A stretch of DNA of 34,382 bases from Acidobacteriota bacterium. Its GTDB lineage: Bacteria > Acidobacteriota > Terriglobia > Bryobacterales > Bryobacteraceae. Both the position numbers and the translations under genes were made by a program. The notes under the pieces are model-generated. The model did no database searches and was not told the origin of the DNA. It worked only from the letters and a program-made list of their open reading frames with translations. Each line of letters begins with the position of its first letter. Position 1 is the stretch's first letter. Below, in pieces: positions 18,028-24,201 of this stretch. Location: positions 1 through 34,382 of the forward strand of contig JACOTZ010000134.1 in NCBI GenBank assembly GCA_016178155.1. The letters are read 5' to 3'.

Positions 18028-18402
18028 CTACCTGCGCACGGGCGCCGCGGCCTGCTCCAGCCTCTCGTTGCACTGCTCGAGATCTTCCAGGGCTACGGTG
18101 ACCAGGGTCTTATCCATATCCTGATCCGTCTCGATCATGCGCGCGAGGTGCAGCGCGGCCAGCTTCATGCACCAGGGGTCGGTCAGCGGCCGGTTCAGCT
18201 TCCTGCTCAGGGCGATGAGGTCAGGGTGCCGCATGGCGATCACCTTCTCCTCGATGTGCTCGCCCTGGGCGATCTGGAACTTCACGTCCACGGTATCGGC
18301 ATGCCGAATCGAGATTCCCGTCTGCAACCAGCGGAATTCGACCTGCCACACCCGCCCGAACGGATCGGGTCCGGCTTCGAAGCGGCGGAAATTCTCAATC
18401 AT
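18028..18402 (-). CDS. Conserved hypothetical protein
   Basis: 124 residues from the ATG at 18402 (MIENFRRFEAGPDPFGR). The protein is soluble, with no signal peptide or membrane segment. It has a mixed N-terminal half (WQVEFRWLQTGISIRHADTV, VKFQI) and a helical second half (HPDLIALSRKLNRPLTDPWC, LAALHLARMIETDQDMDKTL). The pattern is familiar from acidobacterial genomes as a hypothetical protein, but no function is known to me. An in-frame ATG 15 codons upstream is possible; the later start is preferred because the extra residues are Arg-rich and not conserved-looking. It lies 82 bases upstream of the LysW-like gene on the same strand. Confidence 0.7.
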   Translation of the reverse strand: MIENFRRFEAGPDPFGRVWQVEFRWLQTGISIRHADTVDVKFQIAQGEHIEEKVIAMRHPDLIALSRKLNRPLTDPWCMKLAALHLARMIETDQDMDKTLVTVALEDLEQCNERLEQAAAPVRR

Positions 18403-18503
18403 TCGTGCCCATCGTAGCAAAATGAAAACGCGGCTCCGGCGAGCCATCGAGGCGGCTCAGGTGTAGAGCCGGAGGACCTCAGAGCGGGGGCGGCGGCGGC
18501 ATT

Positions 18504-18524
18504 GCCGGCCGAAATACGGCCGGC
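18504..18524 (-). terminator. Perfect hairpin in the gap downstream of folE
   Basis: GCCGGCCG (18504-18511) and CGGCCGGC (18517-18524) pair perfectly around the loop AAATA. It has no T-run. It could end folE-operon transcripts or act in the leader of the gene at 18402, and the choice is open. Confidence 0.35.
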
Positions 18525-18762
18525 GAATCGCGCAGGTGCGTGGCGCCGGCGCCGCTCTTCAGGCAGCCATTAGGCCATGGTCTCTGGAGACCCGCCGTTC
18601 CGCCGCCACCGCAGAACCGGCCGCGGCGACAGGCACCGGTAGCGGAGCCGGGCCATCGCTTGCTGGACGGGAGGCTCTGTTGGATCAATGCGCCGACGTC
18701 GACGCGAACGGGGCCACGGTTTGTGGAAACAGCTAGCCGAAGTTCGTCACCGACAGGATTTC

Positions 18763-18847
18763 GAACCGCTTGCTGACGCGCGCGGCTCAGTAAGTGCCGT
18801 CAAATCAGCGGAAGCGTGATGAGCCACGACCGTCAGGGAGTGGTGGT
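18763..18847 (+). repeat. Dispersed imperfect-palindrome repeat, copy A
   Basis: The left arm CGAACCGCTTGCTGACGCG, continuing CGCGGCTCAG, and the right arm GAGCCACGACCGTCAGGGAG, continuing TGGTGG, form an imperfect inverted repeat (19 of 25 bases pair) around a variable centre. The arms match copy B at 24070 and, in inverse orientation, copies C at 27261 and D at 4794. It lies 116 bases beyond the folE stop. Confidence 0.8.
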
Positions 18848-18963
18848 GACGAACCTCGGCTGGCGCGGCGAATCACAGCCGGCTTCGAGCGACATGCCTT
18901 CGTCCGCTTTGCTGTTCCACGGCGGTTCGGCGTGTTGGCGATCCCGCGCGCGGGCACGAACGG

Positions 18964-19596
18964 CTAAAAACGGGAGGCGCTGTCCCGCACCAGCGACAGG
19001 AACTCGTCGCGAGTTTCCTTACGCTCGCGGAAAGCGCCCAGCATGGCGCTGGTGACGGCGCCCGAATGCTGCTTCTCGACGCCTCGCATCATCATGCAAA
19101 AGTGGCGGGCTTCGCAGATGACTCCGACGCCCCTGGGCTCGAGCACGTGTTGCAGGGTTTCGGCAATCTCCTGGGTCATGCGCTCCTGCACCTGCAGGCG
19201 GCGCGCGAACATATCCACAATCCGCGGGATCTTGCTTAGCCCGACGACCTTCTCCTTCGGCAGGTAGGCGACATGCACCTTGCCATAGAACGGCAGCAGA
19301 TGGTGCTCGCAAAGGCTGAAGAATTCGATGTCCTTGACGATGACCATCTCGTCGTACTTCACCCGGAACAAGGCCTTGTTGACGATCTTGTCCAGGTCCA
19401 TGCGGTAGCCGCTGGTGAGGAAGCGGAGAGCGCGTTCGAAGCGCTCGGGGGTGCGCTCCAGGCCCTCGCGGGAGGCGTCCTCGCCGAGCTCCCTGAGGAT
19501 GTGCCGCATCATCCCGGAAATAGCGCTCGGCTCCTTCGCGGCGCCGGCCGGTTCCTTGGCGGAAACAACTTCCAACACGGGCTTGCTCGGTTTCAT
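18964..19596 (-). CDS. folE: GTP cyclohydrolase I
   Basis: 210 residues. Converts GTP to 7,8-dihydroneopterin triphosphate, the first step of folate and tetrahydropterin synthesis, as a cytoplasmic homodecamer. The zinc ligands are visible: Cys96 and His99 in [10 protein letters not shown], and Cys167 in RHFCMMMRG. The GTP-binding [14 protein letters not shown] segment and the early [10 protein letters not shown] helix are canonical. The first 25 residues are a non-conserved Ala/Lys/Glu extension. The start at 19596 overlaps the stop of the PTPS gene upstream by ATGA, which fixes it over the longer frame. It is the last gene of the operon; coupling with PTPS paralogues suggests a role in tetrahydropterin rather than only folate synthesis (inference). 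Confidence 0.95.
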   Translation of the reverse strand: MKPSKPVLEVVSAKEPAGAAKEPSAISGMMRHILRELGEDASREGLERTPERFERALRFLTSGYRMDLDKIVNKALFRVKYDEMVIVKDIEFFSLCEHHLLPFYGKVHVAYLPKEKVVGLSKIPRIVDMFARRLQVQERMTQEIAETLQHVLEPRGVGVICEARHFCMMMRGVEKQHSGAVTSAMLGAFRERKETRDEFLSLVRDSASRF

Positions 19597-20030
19597 TGCA
19601 CGGTCCATTCGATGAAATTGTTGCGCGTCTCCTCGAGCCGCAGACAGTCGAGCTTCACGCCGGGAAAGTGGCTCTCCCAATCCTCCTGGAGGCGGCGGGC
19701 GATGACCGCCACGATGTTCTCCGAGGTCGGAATCAGGGTGGAGAAGGCGCTGACGTCATGGTTGAGATCGCGATGATCGAAACCGGAAATGACGCGCTCA
19801 GCCACGTAGCGGTCGAGCGCCTCGGGATTGATGACGCGGCCGGTCAGGGGATCGACGCCGCCGCTCACCCGCACCCGCAGCACGTAGTTGTGCCCATGTC
19901 CGAAAGGGTTGTTGCACTTGCCATACAATTCCCTGTTCTCGGGCTCAGAGAGCGCGGGCGAGTGGAGCCGGTGGGACGAAGCGAACCTGTACAACCGTGT
20001 CAGCCGCACCTCAGGCATCCTCCCCGGCAT
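19593..20030 (-). CDS. 6-pyruvoyl-tetrahydropterin synthase-like protein (Cys-containing copy)
   Basis: 145 residues. All PTPS features are present: zinc-ligand His20 in FASSHRLHS and the HGH pair (His45, His47), catalytic Cys39 in [13 protein letters not shown], the Asp-His dyad in FDHRDLNHD and the Glu in RLEETRNNF. The C-x5-HGH spacing and the KCNNP segment are those of the eukaryotic-type PTPS (PTPS-II), not the C-x3-HGH spacing of QueD, so conversion of dihydroneopterin triphosphate to 6-pyruvoyl-tetrahydropterin is the best guess. QueD-like activity for queuosine remains possible. The start is at 20030, or at 20018, where a GGAGG would touch the ATG; both overlap the upstream paralogue. 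The stop overlaps folE. Confidence 0.88.
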   Translation of the reverse strand: MPGRMPEVRLTRLYRFASSHRLHSPALSEPENRELYGKCNNPFGHGHNYVLRVRVSGGVDPLTGRVINPEALDRYVAERVISGFDHRDLNHDVSAFSTLIPTSENIVAVIARRLQEDWESHFPGVKLDCLRLEETRNNFIEWTVQ

Positions 20031-20427
20031 AATCGACGTAGAGGTCGGACGTCTCGTAGAGCCGCAACGTGTGCAGGCGGCCGTTCGGCAAACGCAGGTG
20101 AGGCTCCAGCCGGCGCCAGATCTCGCGAACCAGATTCTCGGCCGTGGGGATGACGCGGTCGAACGGCGGCACCTCGTGATTCAAGTGCCGGTGGTCCATG
20201 GGCTCGACGACCTCCCGGTTCACCACGTGCTTGAGCCGCTTGAGATCGAAGATCATGCCGGTGAGCGGATCGGGCTCGCCTTCGAGCGTGACCTCCAACA
20301 CGTAGTTGTGGCCATGGCCGCGTGAGCCCGCCGATTCGCCATACAAGGCGCGGTTCTCCTCTTCACTCAATTGCGGACTGTAGCACGAGTGGGAGGCGGA
20401 GAACTCGACTCTGCGGGTGATTAGCAT
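20011..20427 (-). CDS. 6-pyruvoyl-tetrahydropterin synthase-like paralogue lacking the catalytic Cys
   Basis: 138 residues from the ATG at 20427, chosen because the PTPS fold begins at once (ITRRVEFSASHSCYS); the longer frame upstream adds 54 residues unlike the family. Zinc ligands His13 and the HGH pair (His38, His40), the MDHRHLNHE dyad segment and YETSDLYV are kept. The catalytic loop reads GESAGSRGHGHNY, against [13 protein letters not shown] in the neighbour, so Ser32 stands where Cys is expected and Glu31 precedes it. This does not match the published PTPS-III spacing (E-x2-HGH) either. It is the first gene of the operon and overlaps the next gene. It may have a changed reaction, or pair with the intact paralogue. 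Confidence 0.87.
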   Translation of the reverse strand: MLITRRVEFSASHSCYSPQLSEEENRALYGESAGSRGHGHNYVLEVTLEGEPDPLTGMIFDLKRLKHVVNREVVEPMDHRHLNHEVPPFDRVIPTAENLVREIWRRLEPHLRLPNGRLHTLRLYETSDLYVDYAGEDA

Positions 20428-20589
20428 GCGTAAGCAGTCAGAATCCGGAACTCGAGCCGCCCCCGCGCCTCGGTGCACCCGCGAGATTCCGGAGACAAGG
20501 GCGCGGGCCTGCACGTAATCGGCGATGGAGACGCGCAGCGAGGCTGACCGGAGGTCACGAAACCGCCTTGCCGGGGGAAGGAGAGACAC

Positions 20590-20733
20590 ATGCTCGACGC
20601 GCCTGCCATAAATTATTCAGATGTCGCAAGTGGGGGGATGGATGCAGAGGGGCAGCCGCCACAAGTGCAAACCGCCGGCGGCGAAGCCTTTGTCCGGGCC
20701 GTAGACGCGCGTTACCCGGGCGCCACCCTCTAA
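20590..20733 (+). CDS. Possible small protein upstream of the thioredoxin gene
   Basis: A 47-codon frame from ATG 20590 to TAA 20731-20733 has a good AAGGAG-type Shine-Dalgarno sequence (within GAAGGAGAGACAC) and ends 12 bases before the start of the TlpA-like gene, which itself has no clear ribosome binding site. The peptide (MLDAPAINYSDV... ending RYPGATL) has no recognised domain, signal or membrane segment. It may be a real small gene, a leader peptide coupling translation of the next gene, or chance. Confidence 0.35.
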   Translation: MLDAPAINYSDVASGGMDAEGQPPQVQTAGGEAFVRAVDARYPGATL

Positions 20734-20745
20734 GATTATAAGTAG

Positions 20746-21267
20746 ATGCCAACGAGCAGAGCCGACCGTGCGGTTGTGGCGCTGATGGCGCTCGCCTTCG
20801 CCGCACTGGTGTTCGTCCTGAAAGATGCCTTTGTCGAACGGCTTGTCGAGGTGGGAGATAAGGCGCCGAACTTCTCGATCGTGGCCGACAACGGCCGGCG
20901 GATGACGCGGTCGGAGTTCGGGGGCCGCCTGCTGGTGCTGAATTTCTGGGCCACCTGGTGCCCGCCGTGTGTTTCCGAGTTCCCTTCTCTGAACGCCTTC
21001 GCGGAGCAGGTGCGCAATGATGGGGTGGTGGTGATGGGCATCAGCGTGGACCGGAACGAGTCGGCCTACCGTGGTTTCCTCCAGCAGATGAGGCCCACGT
21101 TCGTGACCGCACGAGACCCGGCAGCCGACATCAGCTCGGAATACGGGACATTCAAATACCCCGAGACTTACGTGATCAGCCATGACGGCAAAGTGCTGCA
21201 GAAGCATATCGGCGAGAGGAACTGGACCGATCCGCGGCTGATCAGCGAAATTAAAGCACTCCTGTGA
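20746..21267 (+). CDS. Membrane-anchored TlpA/ResA-type thioredoxin-like protein
   Basis: 173 residues. An N-terminal membrane anchor (AVVALMALAFAALVFVL, about 9-25) is followed by a thioredoxin fold of the AhpC-TSA/Redoxin type: VGDKAPNFSI, LLVLNFWATWCPPC with active cysteines C72 and C75, GISVDRNE, and the cis-Pro segment YPETYVIS. The extra strand and helix between the active site and the cis-Pro is the TlpA/ResA insertion. It probably acts on the periplasmic side as a thiol reductant or oxidant, for example in cytochrome c or metal-centre maturation, but no partner is encoded nearby. Its stop overlaps the GTG start of the FAD oxidase gene. Confidence 0.88.
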   Translation: MPTSRADRAVVALMALAFAALVFVLKDAFVERLVEVGDKAPNFSIVADNGRRMTRSEFGGRLLVLNFWATWCPPCVSEFPSLNAFAEQVRNDGVVVMGISVDRNESAYRGFLQQMRPTFVTARDPAADISSEYGTFKYPETYVISHDGKVLQKHIGERNWTDPRLISEIKALL

Positions 21268-22694
21268 TCACCGCCGGCACAAAGGAAACGGTGGCGCGCC
21301 TGCTCGGGCCACGGGGGTATCTCGACCGTCCTGAGGATCTGACCCTGTACGAGTACGACGGCGGCGTCGACAAAGCGCGGCCGGATCTGGTGGTTTTCCC
21401 GCGCTCAACCGCGGACGTGGTGGCGCTGGTGAATCTGGCCCGCGAGCAGCAAATTCCGATCGTGGGCCGTGGCGCCGGCACGGGGTTAAGCGGCGGCGCC
21501 ATTCCCGTTGCCGGAGGCATGATCGTATCCTTCGCGCGGATGAGCCGCATCCTCGAGATCGATCTCATCAACGAGCGCGCCGTGGTGCAGCCGGGGGTCG
21601 TCAATCTCGACATCACGCTGGCGGTTCAGCGACAGCGTTACTTTTATGCGCCGGACCCGTCGAGCCAGCGCGCCTGCACGATCGGCGGCAACGTCGCCGA
21701 GAACGCGGGCGGTCCGCACACGCTCGCCTACGGAGTCACGACCAATCACGTCCTCGGCCTCGAAGTAGTGCTGCCCGACGGCAGCGTGTTTGAGACCGGC
21801 GGTAAGGAGGCCGATACGGCGGGCTATGACCTTACCGGGCTGATGACAGGGTCGGAGGGCACCATGGGCCTGGTGACGAAGATCACGGTCCGGCTGATGC
21901 GCCAGCCCGAGATGGTGAAGACGCTGCTCGCGATCTACAACTCGGCCGAAGACTGTGGGCACACTGTCGCTGAAATCACCGCGCGCGCCATTACGCCGGT
22001 CGCGATTGAGATGCTGGATGGCGTCATGCTGCGCATGGTGGAGGAGGCCACGCACGCGGGGTACCCGCTGGATGCGGCCGCGGTGCTGCTGATCGAGCTG
22101 GAGGGCCTCGAGGAAGCCGTCGCGGAGCAGGTGGAGCAGGTTCGCGAGGCCTGCCGGATCTGCCGCGCGCGCGAGTTCCGCGTGGCGCGGTCGGCCGAGG
22201 AGCGGGAACTGCTGTGGAAAGGGCGCAAGAACGCCTTCGGCGCGGTCGGGCGTGTCAGTCCTTCCTATTACGTGCAGGACGGGGTGGTGCCGCGCACGCG
22301 TATTGCCGAGACTCTGCGCTATATCGGCGAAGTAGCGAAAAAGTACGGGCTGACGATCAGCAACATCTTCCATGCGGGAGACGGGAACCTGCATCCGATT
22401 ATCCTGTTCGATGCGCGCGACCCGGACAGCCTGAAGCGCGCACAGTCGGCGGGGGACGACATTCTGCGATACTGCATTTCGGTGGGCGGATCCATCACCG
22501 GCGAGCACGGAGTCGGTATGGAGAAAAAAGAGCTAATGGCGGGGCTGTTCAGTGAAGCGACGCTCAATATGATTCGCGGTTTCAAGTCGCTGTTCGATCC
22601 CGAGTGCCGGCTGAATCCCGGCAAGGTACTGCCCACCGGCCGGGGATGCATGGAGATCCGACAGGGCCCGTTGACCGCGGCGACCATGCTCTAG
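21264..22694 (+). CDS. FAD-linked oxidase, GlcD-like (glycolate/D-lactate oxidase type)
   Basis: 476 residues starting at GTG in a GTGA overlap. The FAD-binding PCMH domain (about 35-215) shows VVFPRSTADVVALVNLA, GRGAGTGLSGGAIPVAGG, CTIGGNVAENAGGPHTLAYG and GLMTGSEGTMGLVTKI. The C-terminal FAD-oxidase domain ends with IFHAGDGNLHP, SITGEHGVGMEKK and CRLNPGKVLP. This is the VAO/PCMH family of GlcD and D-lactate dehydrogenases, which oxidise 2-hydroxy acids. GlcE and GlcF partners are absent here, so substrate and electron acceptor are uncertain. Coupling to a thioredoxin-like gene is unusual. Confidence 0.88.
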   Translation: MITAGTKETVARLLGPRGYLDRPEDLTLYEYDGGVDKARPDLVVFPRSTADVVALVNLAREQQIPIVGRGAGTGLSGGAIPVAGGMIVSFARMSRILEIDLINERAVVQPGVVNLDITLAVQRQRYFYAPDPSSQRACTIGGNVAENAGGPHTLAYGVTTNHVLGLEVVLPDGSVFETGGKEADTAGYDLTGLMTGSEGTMGLVTKITVRLMRQPEMVKTLLAIYNSAEDCGHTVAEITARAITPVAIEMLDGVMLRMVEEATHAGYPLDAAAVLLIELEGLEEAVAEQVEQVREACRICRAREFRVARSAEERELLWKGRKNAFGAVGRVSPSYYVQDGVVPRTRIAETLRYIGEVAKKYGLTISNIFHAGDGNLHPIILFDARDPDSLKRAQSAGDDILRYCISVGGSITGEHGVGMEKKELMAGLFSEATLNMIRGFKSLFDPECRLNPGKVLPTGRGCMEIRQGPLTAATML

Positions 22695-22792
22695 CGACTG
22701 AGGCTTCACTCAGCACGCGTGTCTGGGCCTATGCATTGCAGTGTACGGCTTGGCATGGCGCACGCGCCCATACGCTCTGCCAACCGGCTCAC

Positions 22793-22822
22793 TTGACGGG
22801 AGGCCCCCGAATTTGATGTGAT
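22793..22822 (+). promoter_or_regulatory. Candidate sigma-70-type promoter of the formaldehyde dehydrogenase gene
   Basis: TTGACG (22793-22798) and TGTGAT (22817-22822) are separated by 18 bases; transcription would start about 22829, 16 bases before the ATG at 22845. The -35 is good and the -10 matches at four of six positions. Confidence 0.4.
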
Positions 22823-22844
22823 GCCTCCCCTGGGAGGGATACAC

Positions 22845-24044
22845 ATGGCATCCAATCGCGGTGTGGCATACATGGGACCCGGCAAGGTCGAGGTCCAGTC
22901 GATCGATTACCCGAAGCTCGCGCTGGGCAATCGCAAGTGCGAGCACGGCGTCATCCTCAAAGTTGTCTCCACCAATATCTGCGGGAGCGACCAGCACATG
23001 GTCCGGGGCCGCACGACGGCGCCCCACGGCCTGGTACTCGGACATGAGATCACGGGCGAGGTGGTCGAGGCCGGGCGCGATGTCGAGTTCATCAAAAAGG
23101 GCGACCTGGTGTCGGTACCCTTCAACATCGCCTGCGGGCGCTGCCGGAACTGCAAGGAAGGCAGGACCGGCATCTGTCTGAACGTGAACCCCGCGCGACC
23201 AGGCGCCGCCTACGGGTACGTGGATATGGGCGGCTGGGTCGGCGGGCAGGCCGAATACGTCCTGGTGCCGTACGCCGACTTCAACCTGCTCAAATTCGCC
23301 GACCGCGATCGGGCGATGGCCAAGATCAAGGACCTGACTCTGCTGTCGGATATCCTTCCCACCGGATACCATGGCGCGGTCACGGCCGGTGTGGGGCCGG
23401 GCGCCGTCTCCTATGTGGCGGGCGCGGGTCCCGTGGGCCTGGCCTGTGCCGCTGCTTGCCAGCTGCTGGGGGCGGCCTGCGTCATCGTGGGCGACATGAT
23501 CGACGAGCGGCTCGCGCAGGCTCGCAGCTTCGGCTGTGAGACCGTGGACCTCAAGAAGTCCGCTTCGCTCGCCGAGCAGATCGAGCAGATCGTCGGAGTG
23601 CCCGAGGTCGATAGCGCCGTCGATTGCGTCGGCTTCGAGGCGCGCGGCCACGGCGCCGAGGCCGTTGTCGAGCGTCCCGCGACCGTCCTCAACGCCCTGA
23701 TGGAGGTCACGCGGGCCGGCGGCGCGATCGGCATTCCCGGGCTCTACGTCACCGACGATCCCGGCGGCGTTGACGAGAACGCGAAGATCGGCCGCCTTGG
23801 CATCCGCATCGGCCTCGGCTGGGCGAAGTCGCACGCGTTCACCACCGGCCAATGCCCGGTCATGCGCTACCATCGGCAGTTGATGCAGGCGATCCTTTAC
23901 GACAAGATTCAGATCGCGAAAGCCTGCAACGTGACGGTGATCTCGCTCGACGAGGCGCCGCAGGGCTATAAGGACTTCGATCGCGGCGCCGCCAAGAAGT
24001 TCGTACTGGACCCGCACGGGATGGTCCGCAAGGCTGTCGCCTGA
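22845..24044 (+). CDS. fdhA: Glutathione-independent formaldehyde dehydrogenase (zinc MDR family)
   Basis: 399 residues. Oxidises formaldehyde to formate with NAD, without glutathione; some relatives hold NAD tightly and act as dismutases. Residue numbers agree with the Pseudomonas putida enzyme as I know it: catalytic zinc Cys46 in NICGSDQH and His67 in GHEITGEVVE; structural zinc C97, C100, C103 and C111 (CGRCRNCKEGRTGIC). The Rossmann motif is VAGAGPVGLA, and the family-specific long insert near VDCVGFEARGHG is present. The ATG at 22845 follows a GGGAGGG Shine-Dalgarno sequence and gives exactly the family length, so the ATG at 22818 is rejected. The next genes on the strand are a YdeP-type oxidoreductase and fdhD. 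The symbol is by family; substrate range is not proven. Confidence 0.9.
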   Translation: MASNRGVAYMGPGKVEVQSIDYPKLALGNRKCEHGVILKVVSTNICGSDQHMVRGRTTAPHGLVLGHEITGEVVEAGRDVEFIKKGDLVSVPFNIACGRCRNCKEGRTGICLNVNPARPGAAYGYVDMGGWVGGQAEYVLVPYADFNLLKFADRDRAMAKIKDLTLLSDILPTGYHGAVTAGVGPGAVSYVAGAGPVGLACAAACQLLGAACVIVGDMIDERLAQARSFGCETVDLKKSASLAEQIEQIVGVPEVDSAVDCVGFEARGHGAEAVVERPATVLNALMEVTRAGGAIGIPGLYVTDDPGGVDENAKIGRLGIRIGLGWAKSHAFTTGQCPVMRYHRQLMQAILYDKIQIAKACNVTVISLDEAPQGYKDFDRGAAKKFVLDPHGMVRKAVA

Positions 24045-24069
24045 GTGGCCGTCACAACAATGCGAAATG

Positions 24070-24137
24070 GACCGCTTGCTAACGCGCGCGGCTCAGTGCG
24101 ATCGACACGTTGCGGAGCCGCGACTGTCAAGGAGTGG
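24070..24137 (+). repeat. Dispersed imperfect-palindrome repeat, copy B
   Basis: It opens with GACCGCTTGCTAACGCGCG, continuing CGGCTCAG, has the centre GTGCGATCGACACGTTGCG and closes with GAGCCGCGACTGTCAAGGAG. Its left arm is almost identical to copy A (18763), and its centre nearly identical to copy D (4794, inverted). It lies 25 bases after the fdhA stop. Confidence 0.85.
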
Positions 24138-24201
24138 AATTTTGCGCCGGAAATAGTTGGGCGGCCCCTGGGCGCGTCGCGACGACTACAGTAGTACGAG
24201 C

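Larger units (their letters stand above)
18403..18963. other. Gene-poor gap between folE and the hypothetical gene
   Basis: About 560 bases. Short frames exist on both strands but are Arg/Pro/Ala-rich with no ribosome binding site, and none is accepted. The gap holds a perfect 8-bp hairpin (18504-18524), small perfect palindromes at 18542-18553 (GGCGCCGGCGCC) and 18579-18592 (GGTCTC-TG-GAGACC), and one copy of the dispersed repeat (18763-18847). It may contain a decayed gene, but no recognisable remnant was found. Confidence 0.5.

Noticed and set aside
18540-18776. Short frames in the gap downstream of folE
   Set aside because: They are Pro/Arg/Ala-rich, lack ribosome binding sites and one runs into the dispersed repeat, so they look like chance frames.
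19593-20427. Queuosine (queCDEF) operon
   Set aside because: No queC, queE or queF homologue is present, and the loop spacing in the intact copy is the C-x5-HGH type of PTPS-II rather than the C-x3-HGH type of QueD.
20737-20742. TATAAG as a -10 box for the TlpA-like gene
   Set aside because: The implied transcription start would fall inside the coding sequence, downstream of the ATG, and no matching -35 box is present.
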